From the NCBI RefSeq assembly GCF_051062515.1, contig NZ_JAMXEK010000002.1: a stretch of 64,000 nt of DNA; one strand, written 5' to 3'. Made by a program: the position numbers and the translations under genes. Source of the DNA: Aliarcobacter sp017996075. GTDB taxonomy: Bacteria > Campylobacterota > Campylobacteria > Campylobacterales > Arcobacteraceae. Under the pieces are notes generated by a model. It was given only the letters and a program-made list of their open reading frames with translations. It was not told the DNA's origin and did not search any database. This document shows positions 33,820 through 42,400 of this stretch, one piece after another. Position 1 is the first letter of the stretch. Each line of letters begins with the position of its first letter.

Positions 33820-34491
33820 ATGAAACTACTAGATATTAAAGAAAAAATCTGGCTTTTGGATGATGAAAACTTCAATTTTCCAACATTAGAACAAATGGGT
33901 GGTGATTTAGTTGCAATTGGTGGTGATTTTCACCCACAAAGATTACTTAATGCATATGAAAATGGTTTATTCCCTTGGTTTATTGATGATTATAACTATA
34001 TAAATTGGTATAGCCCACAAAAAAGAATGATTTTGTATCCAAATGATTTAAAAGTATCAAAAAGCCTAAAAAAATCAATCAAAAATAGAGGTTTTGAAAT
34101 AAAATCAAACACAAATTTTGAAAATGTTATAAGAAATTGTCAAAAATCAAAAAGAAAACATGAAAATGATACTTGGATAGATGATAATTTTATAAAAGCT
34201 TACACTCTAATGCATAATTTAGAATTTGCTAATAGTATTGAAGTTTATCTAGAAGGAGAGCTTGTAGGCGGGCTTTATGGACTTATAATAAATGATATAT
34301 TTTGTGGTGAAAGTATGTTTTCTCTTGTAAATGATGCTTCAAAAGTAGCTTTTTTTTATCTTTGTAATTGGGCAAAGGATAATAATATTAAAATTATTGA
34401 TTGTCAGGTTTACAATAAACATTTGGAGAGTTTAGGAGCTTATGAGATAAGTAGAGAAGAGTATTTTAAAATCTTAAAAAACAATATTTAA
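33820..34491 (+). CDS. aat: Leucyl/phenylalanyl-tRNA-protein transferase
   Basis: Aat adds Leu or Phe from tRNA to proteins with N-terminal Arg or Lys, marking them for ClpAPS degradation. This 223-aa protein shows DLVAIGGDFHPQRLLNAYENGLFPW, INWYSPQKRMIL, DTWIDDNFIKAYTLMHNLEFANSIEV, GLYGLIINDIFCGESMFS, and DCQVYNKHLESLGAYEI, all typical of the family. The length is normal. No obvious Shine-Dalgarno precedes the ATG, so translation may be inefficient or leaderless. It converges with the TlpA-like gene across a terminator. Confidence 0.94.
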   Translation: MKLLDIKEKIWLLDDENFNFPTLEQMGGDLVAIGGDFHPQRLLNAYENGLFPWFIDDYNYINWYSPQKRMILYPNDLKVSKSLKKSIKNRGFEIKSNTNFENVIRNCQKSKRKHENDTWIDDNFIKAYTLMHNLEFANSIEVYLEGELVGGLYGLIINDIFCGESMFSLVNDASKVAFFYLCNWAKDNNIKIIDCQVYNKHLESLGAYEISREEYFKILKNNI

Positions 34492-34518
34492 AAATTCCAA
34501 GGTTTTTGAGCCTTGGAA
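34490..34518 (-). terminator. Terminator after the TlpA/Dsb cluster
   Basis: TTCCAAGG (34495-34502) and CCTTGGAA (34511-34518) form an 8-bp stem with an 8-base loop. On the minus strand it is followed by TTTTT, about 50 bases after the TlpA-like stop. It also lies just after the aat stop. Confidence 0.75.
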
Positions 34519-34568
34519 AAAATTATCTTTAAGTTTAATATAAATCTATTCTTAAAACCAAATTTTGA

Positions 34569-35138
34569 TTAATTTTCCATAGCAATTTTTAGATATTTTT
34601 CTAACTCTTCTTTTGGTACATTTCCTACAAATTTATGTATAAATTTTCCACTTTTTGAAAATAAAAACATCTCTGGAACTTTTGTAACACCTAATTCATC
34701 TGCTAATTTTTGATTCTCTTCGCCCATTGTGATTGGATAATTAATTTGATACTCTTTAATAAACTCTTTCATTTCTTCAACTGTTTTTTCATCTTGAAAA
34801 AGTACTGAAACAATCTCTAAACTATCAGAGTATTTATCTTTTATCTCTCTTAATTTTGGAATTGTTTCAATACAAGGTGGGCACCAAGTTGCAAAAATAT
34901 CTACAATAACAGCTTTTTTACCTTTAAACTCATCAAAATCTAGTCCATCTTTTGATGTTTTAAATCCAATAAATTTTTCATCTGTTGTTAATAAAACAAA
35001 AGAAGTTGGTTCAAACTCTTTTTTTTCTGCCTCTATTTTTGTTTTTGCTAGTGATTTTGCATCAATAGATGAACTACTATCACAAGCTGTAAATAAAAAA
35101 ACAAAACTACTTAAAACTATAATTAATACTTTTTTCAT
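34569..35138 (-). CDS. TlpA-like thioredoxin-fold lipoprotein
   Basis: This 189-aa protein has a lipoprotein signal (LFTAC, lipidated C19) and a periplasmic thioredoxin fold with IFATWCPPCIETI (C86, C89). KVPEMFLFSKSGKFIHKFVG carries the cis-proline region. The WCPPC site indicates a TlpA/ResA-type reductant, often used in cytochrome c or copper-site maturation. CcsBA elsewhere in this window would need reduced haem-binding cysteines, but a link is inference. Its ATG overlaps the stop of the upstream 96-aa protein by 4 bases. The cluster is dsbA-like / 96 aa / tlpA-like in one unit, with the DsbB-like gene just upstream. Confidence 0.85.
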   Translation of the reverse strand: MKKVLIIVLSSFVFLFTACDSSSSIDAKSLAKTKIEAEKKEFEPTSFVLLTTDEKFIGFKTSKDGLDFDEFKGKKAVIVDIFATWCPPCIETIPKLREIKDKYSDSLEIVSVLFQDEKTVEEMKEFIKEYQINYPITMGEENQKLADELGVTKVPEMFLFSKSGKFIHKFVGNVPKEELEKYLKIAMEN

Positions 35139-35425
35139 TCATTCTCCATTTTCGATAACTCTTCTAAAACAACTTTTATTTCATGCTTTTCAAAAAATAT
35201 ATTTCTTGATAATTCATCATTTACTCTTTTTAGAAACTCTATTTTATTACTTCTTTGTAACTCTTTATCATCTTTTGACTCATTTAAAATTTTTAAAAGA
35301 GCAATTTTATATCGATTTATTATGTCTAATTTACTTTGTGTTTTTTTTAATATATTTTTATTTGTAAAATATATAAATAAAACAACTAAAATAATAGTTA
35401 AAAGAGTTGTTCCTAAGTACTCCAT
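35135..35425 (-). CDS. Small membrane-anchored protein, 96 aa, unknown
   Basis: One N-terminal span (about residues 5-23) is followed by a charged, helical tail of about 70 residues (KTQSKLDIINRYKIALLKIL, then a Lys/Glu-rich end). There are no cysteines, so it is not itself a thiol enzyme. The start overlaps the stop of the DsbA-like gene by one base, and its stop overlaps the TlpA-like start by 4. It is therefore translationally coupled to both redox proteins and may be an accessory or scaffold for them. I do not recognise a family. Confidence 0.65.
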   Translation of the reverse strand: MEYLGTTLLTIILVVLFIYFTNKNILKKTQSKLDIINRYKIALLKILNESKDDKELQRSNKIEFLKRVNDELSRNIFFEKHEIKVVLEELSKMENE

Positions 35426-36078
35426 TATTTATAAATCTCTTTTTCTACTAAATCAAATAGAGCTTTTTGTGATAAAGAATTTAATAAAACTCCATTTACA
35501 AAAAGTGTTGGCGTTCCTCTTACTCCTAAAGCTGTTGCATCAGCTCTATCTTGAGCAATGATTTCATCAATTTTTGGATTATTCATATCAACTTTTAACT
35601 TCTCAATATCCAAATCAGGAATCTCTTTTAAAAATTGCCATAAAAGCTCTGGTTTATCAACAGAAGCATAGTGAGAAGCCCATAAAGAATGTTTTTCAAA
35701 CATCATATTTAAAACATCTTCATATTTACCTTGAATTCTTGCAGCTTCAAGCATTTGAATTGTAAGTCTAGAATTTTTATGATTATCCAAATATTTCACG
35801 ACAATTTGTATATCTTTGTAGTACTCTTTATATAACTTCTTAACAACTTCAGAATATATAGCACATGATTCACACTCTGGATCTAAAAACTCAACAACAC
35901 TAATATTTTTTTGATTATCACCCATTTTATAAGAGTAATCTCTTAAAAGTAGTTCATTTATATTTGGTGTCGTAGCTACTTGTTCAACTTTTTGCTCACT
36001 TTTATAAAAAAATGAAAACCCAATAAAAAGTAGTAAAACCAAAACCAAAGAACCCAAAACCAAAACTTTATTTTGCAT
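35425..36078 (-). CDS. DsbA-like thiol:disulfide oxidoreductase
   Basis: I choose the ATG at 36078 (MQNKVLVLGSL), with AAGGGA 6 bases upstream. The longer frame from a TTG at 36093 includes that ribosome-binding site as codons. The protein (about 217 aa) has an N-terminal signal anchor, then VEFLDPECESCAIYSEVV with the CESC active site (about C69/C72) and GVRGTPTLFVNG with the cis-proline. The layout is DsbA/DsbG-like with a helical insert. CESC differs from the CPHC of E. coli DsbA. The DsbB-like gene lies 57 bases upstream on the same strand, which would supply its re-oxidation. Confidence 0.83.
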   Translation of the reverse strand: MQNKVLVLGSLVLVLLLFIGFSFFYKSEQKVEQVATTPNINELLLRDYSYKMGDNQKNISVVEFLDPECESCAIYSEVVKKLYKEYYKDIQIVVKYLDNHKNSRLTIQMLEAARIQGKYEDVLNMMFEKHSLWASHYASVDKPELLWQFLKEIPDLDIEKLKVDMNNPKIDEIIAQDRADATALGVRGTPTLFVNGVLLNSLSQKALFDLVEKEIYK

Positions 36079-36134
36079 ATAATTTCCCTTCAAAAAATTT
36101 TGTAAAACTCTAACTTAAAAAAGATAACAAAAGA

Positions 36135-36560
36135 TTAAGAAACTCTTCTTTTATGAGCTATTAATAGGATAAAAATAGTTAAAAAAGCAATAAAAGATAG
36201 TAAAGGAATCGTAATAAATCCAAAATAGTTCAGATAATCAACACTACAAGGTACTCCACTAATACAAGGTGATAGAGTTTCAGGTATTATTTTTAAAATC
36301 AGTAAATTATGATAAATTGATATAAATAAACCAATAATTACAAGAGGAAAACTATATTTAAAAACTTTATCATCTGGATACAATAAGTTAATTAAAAATA
36401 TAAAAACTAATGGATACATAAAAATTCTTTGGTACCAACATAAACTACAAGGAATAAAATGCATAATTTCAGAGAAAAAAAGACTTCCTAATGTTGCAAA
36501 TAAAGAAATAATAAAAGCAAAAAATAGATAATTCAAAACAAAAATCCTTTTAAAATTCAA
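36135..36560 (-). CDS. dsbB: DsbB-family disulfide bond formation protein
   Basis: This 141-aa inner-membrane protein has four spans and the two cysteine pairs of DsbB: PCSLCWYQRIFMYP (C38, C41) in the first periplasmic loop and CISGVPC (C99, C105) in the second. The conserved CxxCWYQR includes the arginine that contacts quinone. DsbB passes electrons from DsbA-type oxidases to the quinone pool. It is slightly short but complete. It heads the unit dsbB-dsbA-like-96 aa-tlpA-like. It is divergent from the glucan synthase gene, with 61 bases between starts. Confidence 0.88.
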   Translation of the reverse strand: MNFKRIFVLNYLFFAFIISLFATLGSLFFSEIMHFIPCSLCWYQRIFMYPLVFIFLINLLYPDDKVFKYSFPLVIIGLFISIYHNLLILKIIPETLSPCISGVPCSVDYLNYFGFITIPLLSFIAFLTIFILLIAHKRRVS

Positions 36561-36621
36561 ATAAGTTTTATTCTATCAAAATAATGTTAATATTCGCATA
36601 TTTTTTGTAGAAGGATTTTAT

Positions 36622-39147
36622 TTGAGATATATTATCTTAGGGCTTATTATGGCTGGACTTTTTCAAGTCTTTTTTTGGTTATCAAGAGATAACCTAGTAA
36701 CATTGAATGAAAACTCATTTGAAAAAATTGAATCATTGTCGTATTCACCATTTGAAGGGTATGATAAAAATTTACTTTCAAGTGAACAGATTGCTTATGA
36801 TGTAAATTTATTTGAAAATTTTACAAACAAACTTAGAACTTATGGAACTTTGGAAGCTTATAAAATACTTCAATCTAGTAAAGATTCAAATCTTCCTATT
36901 GATTTAGGTCTTTGGATAGGTGGTGATTTACAAGAGAATAATCTTGAAATCCAAAGAGCATTAGAAATTTTAAAAGAGTATCCAAATAGAATTCAATCTG
37001 TAATAGTTGGAAACGAGGTACTTTTAAGAAAAGAACTTGAGCCTTTAGAATTATATGCTTATATAGACTTCATGAAAAGTCATACAAAAAAACCTGTAAC
37101 AACTGCAGAAACTTGGGATATTTGGGAAAAAAATCCGCAACTAGCTAGTCATGTTGATTTTTTAACTATACACATTTTACCATATTGGGAAAAAGTGCCA
37201 ATAGAAAGATACAACGAATTTATTATTGAAAAATATAGTGTTGTTGAAGAGCTTTTTCCAAATAGAAAAATAGTTATTGGAGAGACAGGATGGCCAAGTC
37301 ACGGATATAACAACAACAAAGCAGTTCCTAGTATTAAAAATCAAGCACAAGCTATAAGAGGTTTTGTAAATCTAGCTCATGAAAAAGGTTGGCATTACAA
37401 TATAATTGAAGCATTAGATCAACCTTGGAAAGGTTATGATGAAGGAAATGTTGGTCAATACTGGGGAATTTTCACGACAGATCGTGCTTTAAAATTCCAA
37501 TTAGCTGGTGAAGTTGAGTTAAATCAATATTGGTTCTATCAAATGATTGCTGCAATTATTATTGGAGCATTATTAACTATATTTGGACTAAAAAATCAAA
37601 GAGTAAATATTAGCCACGCTTTTGCTTATGCAATTGCTGCTCAAGGTATGGCTTTTGGTATTGTAATGGCTGCTATATATCCATTTGTAAACTATATGAA
37701 CTTTGGAATGTGGATTATGTGGGGAATGGGAAGTTTTCTTATGATTCCACTTGTGATTATAACTTTAGCAAAAGCAAATGAGCTATTTAGAAGCTCAATT
37801 GGAGTTCAACCTTCAAGACTAGTTCCTCTTGATTTAAAATCAAAAAATGCACCTCTTGTATCTATTCATGTTCCTGCATACAAAGAGCAACCTCATGTTT
37901 TAGCTGAAACTTTAGAGAGTTTATCAAAACTTACTTATCCGAATTTTGAGGTTTTAGTTATTATAAATAATACACCTGAAGATTTTTATAAAGCTCCAAT
38001 AAAAGAGCTTTGCGAGAAACTTGGAGATAAGTTTAAGTATTTGGATATTACTTGTACAGGATTTAAAGCAGGAGCATTAAATAAAGCACTTGAATATACA
38101 GATAAAAATGCAGAAATTGTTGCTGTTATTGATGCTGATTATAAAGTTGAATCTCCTTGGCTTGTAGATTTAGTTCCACTATTTGATGATCCAAAAGTTG
38201 CCATCGTTCAAGCTCCTCAAGATCATAGAGATGGTGATGAAAGTATTATCAAAAAAGCTATGAATGCTGAGTATGCAGGTTTCTTTGATATTGGTATGGT
38301 TGATAGAAATGAAGAAAATGCTATCGTTGTTCATGGAACAATGGTTATGGTAAGACTGAGTGCTATGATGGAAGTTGGTGGTTGGGGAACTGATACTATT
38401 GTTGAAGATAGTGAATTAGGACTTAGACTATTTGAAGCTGGTTATATTGCGCACTACACAAATAGAAGATATGGATTTGGGCTTTTACCAGATACTGTTG
38501 AAGCGTTTAAAACTCAAAGACATAGATGGGCTTATGGTGCAATTCAAATTCTTAAAAAGCACTGGAGAGAGTTTAAACCTAGTTCAAAAAGATTAAGTCC
38601 TGCTCAAAAAAATAAATTTGTTACAGGTTGGTTTTTCTGGTTAAGTGATGCTATGGGACCAATTATGGCTGTTATGAATATTATTTGGGTTCCTGTAATT
38701 ATCTTTGTAGGTGTTACAATTCCTACAATTCCTCTTACAATTCCTATTATTACCGCATTTATAGTAAATATTTTGCATACATTTATACTTTATAGAACAA
38801 AAGTAAAAGCTACTTTTAAAGATATTCTTCTTAGTTCAGTAGCTTCTATGAGTTTACAGTTAATTATTTTTAAAGCTGTATTTGATGGATTTATAAAAGA
38901 TGGATTACCATTTAAAAGAACAGAAAAAGGTGGAAAAGCTAAAAAAAGTGCAAACCCTATAAAATACGAAACTATATTATGTGTTTTACTTTTAACAGCT
39001 TTTGTATCATTAATATATACAAATAAATCTGGAATTACAGAAATTTATGTTTTTGCAGCAACAATATTTATTCAAACTATCCCTTATATCTCTGCAATTA
39101 TTATGAGAATATTGGAACTTTACTCTTTAAAAAACCAAAAAGCTTAA
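36622..39147 (+). CDS. GH17-GT2 fusion, beta-glucan synthase-like (NdvB-like)
   Basis: This 841-aa membrane enzyme fuses two catalytic modules. Residues about 25-300 form a glycoside hydrolase family 17 domain with acid/base VGNEVLLR (E132) and nucleophile IGETGWPSHG (E221). After two or more spans (about 305-390), a GT2 domain starts at SIHVPAYKEQP, with VIDADYKVESPW, TIVEDSELGLRL and QRHRWAYG. Several C-terminal spans follow. The same fusion occurs in the NdvB protein of Bradyrhizobium, which makes cyclic beta-1,3/1,6-glucan. The GH17 part may act as transglycosylase on the product. The start is TTG after AAGGA. It is transcribed alone. The actual glucan is unknown. Confidence 0.83.
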   Translation: MRYIILGLIMAGLFQVFFWLSRDNLVTLNENSFEKIESLSYSPFEGYDKNLLSSEQIAYDVNLFENFTNKLRTYGTLEAYKILQSSKDSNLPIDLGLWIGGDLQENNLEIQRALEILKEYPNRIQSVIVGNEVLLRKELEPLELYAYIDFMKSHTKKPVTTAETWDIWEKNPQLASHVDFLTIHILPYWEKVPIERYNEFIIEKYSVVEELFPNRKIVIGETGWPSHGYNNNKAVPSIKNQAQAIRGFVNLAHEKGWHYNIIEALDQPWKGYDEGNVGQYWGIFTTDRALKFQLAGEVELNQYWFYQMIAAIIIGALLTIFGLKNQRVNISHAFAYAIAAQGMAFGIVMAAIYPFVNYMNFGMWIMWGMGSFLMIPLVIITLAKANELFRSSIGVQPSRLVPLDLKSKNAPLVSIHVPAYKEQPHVLAETLESLSKLTYPNFEVLVIINNTPEDFYKAPIKELCEKLGDKFKYLDITCTGFKAGALNKALEYTDKNAEIVAVIDADYKVESPWLVDLVPLFDDPKVAIVQAPQDHRDGDESIIKKAMNAEYAGFFDIGMVDRNEENAIVVHGTMVMVRLSAMMEVGGWGTDTIVEDSELGLRLFEAGYIAHYTNRRYGFGLLPDTVEAFKTQRHRWAYGAIQILKKHWREFKPSSKRLSPAQKNKFVTGWFFWLSDAMGPIMAVMNIIWVPVIIFVGVTIPTIPLTIPIITAFIVNILHTFILYRTKVKATFKDILLSSVASMSLQLIIFKAVFDGFIKDGLPFKRTEKGGKAKKSANPIKYETILCVLLLTAFVSLIYTNKSGITEIYVFAATIFIQTIPYISAIIMRILELYSLKNQKA

Positions 39148-39161
39148 TAGCTCTTTGGTTT
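39131..39161 (-). terminator. Probable terminator after the histidine kinase gene
   Basis: AAACCAAAAAGCT and AGCTCTTTGGTTT form a stem of about 12 bp with one mismatch and a 5-base loop. On the minus strand it ends in TTTTTT, 23 bases after the kinase stop. It overlaps the last codons of the glucan synthase. Confidence 0.5.
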
Positions 39162-39183
39162 AAAAACAACTCTAAAGAAACTC

Positions 39184-41373
39184 CTAAGACTCAGATGTTT
39201 TAAATATTATTTTAAAACTAAGACCTTTATATTTTTTTTCATTATAAATAAACTCTTCATTATAAATTTCAATACTAGCCTTATGTCTTTCTCTTACAAT
39301 TTTATCAACTATTGCAAGTCCAAGACCTGTTCCTTGAGATTTGTGTTTTGTTGTAAAATATGGCTCTAAAACTTTAGAAATAATTGATTCATCAATTCCT
39401 CCGCCACTATCTAAAAACTTCAATTCAAGTTTATTTTCATCTATTTTTTTAGTTTTTATGAATATAAATCTATCTTTTTCTTCAATACTTTTTAAAACAT
39501 CTTTACTATTTGAAATAATATTTAAAAATGCTTCTGTTAACTCATTTTTATTACCAAAAATAGTTAAATCATCATTTAATTCTAGGATTAAATTAACAAA
39601 ATTATTATTCAATGAAGCACTTACAAGAGTTAAACTATTTTCTAAAACATCTTTTATACTAATATTAGTATAAAGTTTATCTCCTTTTATAAAATCTCTA
39701 AAGTTATCTATTGTATTTGATAAATATTCTGTCTGTTTTACTATTGATGCTGAAACTTCGTTAATATCTTCTTTTGTAAGCATATCATACTCAGATTTTA
39801 CCTTTAAAGAACTAGCAATAGTACTAATAAAACTTAATGGTTGCCTCCATTGATGAGCTATATTTCCTATCATTTCACCCAAAGATGCTAATTTTGATTG
39901 CTCTTGTAAAACTTTCAACGAACTAACATCTTTTATAATCATAAGTAATGTTTTTTTATTTGGAAGTAAAGATACACTCAAGTTTGTAAATACTCTTTTA
40001 TCTTTAAATACAAAAATCTCTTCATGATTAACTATAAATCCTTTTTTTAATATCTCTTCAATTAACATTTCATGTTTATCAATATTTTTATTAACCAACA
40101 TTTCAAAGGATGTTTTTTCAAGTAATTCATCTTTTGTATAACCTGTCATCTCTATAAATGAATTATTAAAATTTAAAAATCTTGTATTTAAATCTAAAAT
40201 AGCAATTCCATCTTTTGAGTAGTTAAAAATTAATTCCAACTCCTCTTTTTGTTGCAAAATCTCTTTTTGAATAAGTTCTTTTTGTGTAACATCTATTCCT
40301 ATTAAAACAAGATAATCCATTGAACCATCATCTTTACTTATTACAGTATTGGACCACTCAAATACTCTCTCTTCTTGATTTTTTGAGATACAAGTTGCCT
40401 TATAATACTTCTTAATATTTCCATTTTTTGCTTTTTCTATAATATTGCCAACTGTTTCTTTTGCATCTTTATGTAAAAAGTTAAGCCAAAAAAATGGTTT
40501 ATTTGAAATATCCTCTTGTTTATAACCTATAAATTCTTGTGCGAATTTATTAATTTTAAACATATTTCCATTGCTATCTATTACAGCAATTATTACATTT
40601 GAGTTATCAATTATATTTGAAATAAAATCTTTCTCTTTAATAATCTGTTTTTGCAAATCTTTTATCGTAAAAATCATTTCATTCATTTTTATAGATAATT
40701 CATTAAACTCTTTTACTATATTATTTTGTGGAATATCTTCTTTTGGAATACCATAAATATCACTGTTTTGTATTGCATCTACTATATTTGAAATTGGTTT
40801 TAGAATTAAAGATTTTATTATTAAGAATACTAAAACAATAATAAAAAAAGCTAAAATAAATATTTCAAGAATACTTGTTTTAACTATTTTTTTTAACTTC
40901 TCTTTTAGTTTTTCATCAGAAATATATAATTCAAGAGTGGCGATTTTTATATCTGATTCATTTAGTAAATCAACTTTTGTATAAGAGAATTTTTTATCTA
41001 ATAAATTATTTTGATAAATATCATTTCTATTTAAATCTAAAATTTTATCATTTTCTCTTATTTTTCCACTTTCAATAAACTCTTTAGAAAATATTTTTCC
41101 ATAGTTATAATCTTTTACAATTATTGCTAAAATATCACTATCTTGCATCTCATTTTCGATTAATTTTTTATACTCATTAATTGCATAAGATTCTATAAAA
41201 TGTGGAAGTGCATCACTTAGTTGAATTATTATGGAGTTTGATTTTAAATTAATATCATTTACTAATCTTTGTTTGGTTTCAAAATAGCTGTAAATGGTGT
41301 AAAAAGATGCAATTGTTATTATTGTAATTAAAAATGGTAAAAGAAAAGATGCTAGTAAAGATCTATTTTTCAT
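39184..41373 (-). CDS. Membrane sensor histidine kinase with PAS domains
   Basis: This 729-aa kinase has two N-terminal spans (about 8-28 and 168-190) around a periplasmic sensor region. A HAMP-like linker and two PAS domains (about 255-370, ending with the PAC-type YLVLIGIDVTQKEL, and about 375-490) follow. The phospho-acceptor is in GNIAHQWRQPL (His near residue 508), the form common in Campylobacterota. The ATPase has NIISNSKD, FLDSGGGID and GTGLGLAIVDKI. Its ATG overlaps the end of the periplasmic binding protein gene by 11 bases. No response regulator is adjacent, so the partner lies elsewhere. Confidence 0.9.
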   Translation of the reverse strand: MKNRSLLASFLLPFLITIITIASFYTIYSYFETKQRLVNDINLKSNSIIIQLSDALPHFIESYAINEYKKLIENEMQDSDILAIIVKDYNYGKIFSKEFIESGKIRENDKILDLNRNDIYQNNLLDKKFSYTKVDLLNESDIKIATLELYISDEKLKEKLKKIVKTSILEIFILAFFIIVLVFLIIKSLILKPISNIVDAIQNSDIYGIPKEDIPQNNIVKEFNELSIKMNEMIFTIKDLQKQIIKEKDFISNIIDNSNVIIAVIDSNGNMFKINKFAQEFIGYKQEDISNKPFFWLNFLHKDAKETVGNIIEKAKNGNIKKYYKATCISKNQEERVFEWSNTVISKDDGSMDYLVLIGIDVTQKELIQKEILQQKEELELIFNYSKDGIAILDLNTRFLNFNNSFIEMTGYTKDELLEKTSFEMLVNKNIDKHEMLIEEILKKGFIVNHEEIFVFKDKRVFTNLSVSLLPNKKTLLMIIKDVSSLKVLQEQSKLASLGEMIGNIAHQWRQPLSFISTIASSLKVKSEYDMLTKEDINEVSASIVKQTEYLSNTIDNFRDFIKGDKLYTNISIKDVLENSLTLVSASLNNNFVNLILELNDDLTIFGNKNELTEAFLNIISNSKDVLKSIEEKDRFIFIKTKKIDENKLELKFLDSGGGIDESIISKVLEPYFTTKHKSQGTGLGLAIVDKIVRERHKASIEIYNEEFIYNEKKYKGLSFKIIFKTSES

Positions 41374-42325
41374 CAGATTTTATTCCTAAAACATTTAATT
41401 TTATTATCTTTAATTTATCATCAATATTATCTTTAGAAATTGCTAAAATTCCCATCTTTTGCTCTTTTTCTACATATTTATTATTTAAAAAATTGTTTAA
41501 AGATATAACTGCTTCTTGCCCCATCATATATGGTTGTTGCATAGCAGAACCAACTAAATCACCATTTTGTATCATTTCTAAAAATTCTGGTTCTGCATCA
41601 AAACAAATAAGAGCTATCTCTTTTTGTTTATTTGCTTCTTTGATTGCATCTAGTGCACCTTTGTATTTATCAGAGCCTTGAAGCCAAATAGCTCGTAAAT
41701 TTTTATTTTCTTCTATCAATTTTTTTGAATAGTTATAAGTCTCTTCATAAGAAAAATCAACTTGTTGATAAAATCCAGAAACTTTTATACTCTCTTCATC
41801 TAAAGCTTGAATAAATCCAAGAGTTCTATCTTTGCCATTTGTTCTTTTTTGTGGAATTGATATTATTCCTACAGTTCCTTCTTTATTCCAAGATAGATTT
41901 TTCATATGTTTAGCTAATATTTTACCAAGTTCATAAGCACCTTTTTTATTATCAGAAGAGATAAAAGATACGTAATCTTTACTATTTGAACCAATATCCG
42001 CAATAACAACTGGAATATTATTTATCTTTGCAATTTCTAAAAGAGTTGCTGCAGTTGAAGAGTTTATTGGAGATATGATTAAACCATCTATTTTTTTATC
42101 TAAAGCAAGAGCCATGTTTTCAAGTTCATTTTTCTTTAGATTATTTGAGTTATAAATATCTATTTCATATCCAAATTCAACTGATTTTTCTTTTATGCCT
42201 TTTGACATAATTTGCCAAAAAGGAATAGTTGTATCTGAAACAATGTAGGCTAATCTTTTATGCTGATTTGCAAATAAAGAAGACAAAAACAATAAGAACA
42301 AAATTATAATTTTTGAAAATTTCAT
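41363..42325 (-). CDS. Periplasmic sugar-binding-type protein coupled to the kinase
   Basis: This 320-aa protein has a signal peptide (about 1-19, ending SLFA) and the Peripla_BP_4 fold of ribose/galactose-binding proteins and LuxP: AYIVSDTTIPFWQIMSKGIKEKSVEFGYEIDI at the start, IDGLIISPINSS, VGIISIPQKRTNGKDRTLGF, and WLQGSDKYKGALDAIKEA. No ABC permease or ATPase is nearby. The gene overlaps the downstream histidine kinase. It is therefore more likely a ligand-sensing subunit of that kinase, like LuxP with LuxQ or TorT with TorS, than a transporter component. The ligand is unknown. Confidence 0.83.
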   Translation of the reverse strand: MKFSKIIILFLLFLSSLFANQHKRLAYIVSDTTIPFWQIMSKGIKEKSVEFGYEIDIYNSNNLKKNELENMALALDKKIDGLIISPINSSTAATLLEIAKINNIPVVIADIGSNSKDYVSFISSDNKKGAYELGKILAKHMKNLSWNKEGTVGIISIPQKRTNGKDRTLGFIQALDEESIKVSGFYQQVDFSYEETYNYSKKLIEENKNLRAIWLQGSDKYKGALDAIKEANKQKEIALICFDAEPEFLEMIQNGDLVGSAMQQPYMMGQEAVISLNNFLNNKYVEKEQKMGILAISKDNIDDKLKIIKLNVLGIKSDEK

Positions 42326-42400
42326 TAACTCCCCTAATAATGATTATATTAAAATATTTTATCTAAATTTTATAAATTTTAAGTTTATTTTTTAATAAAA

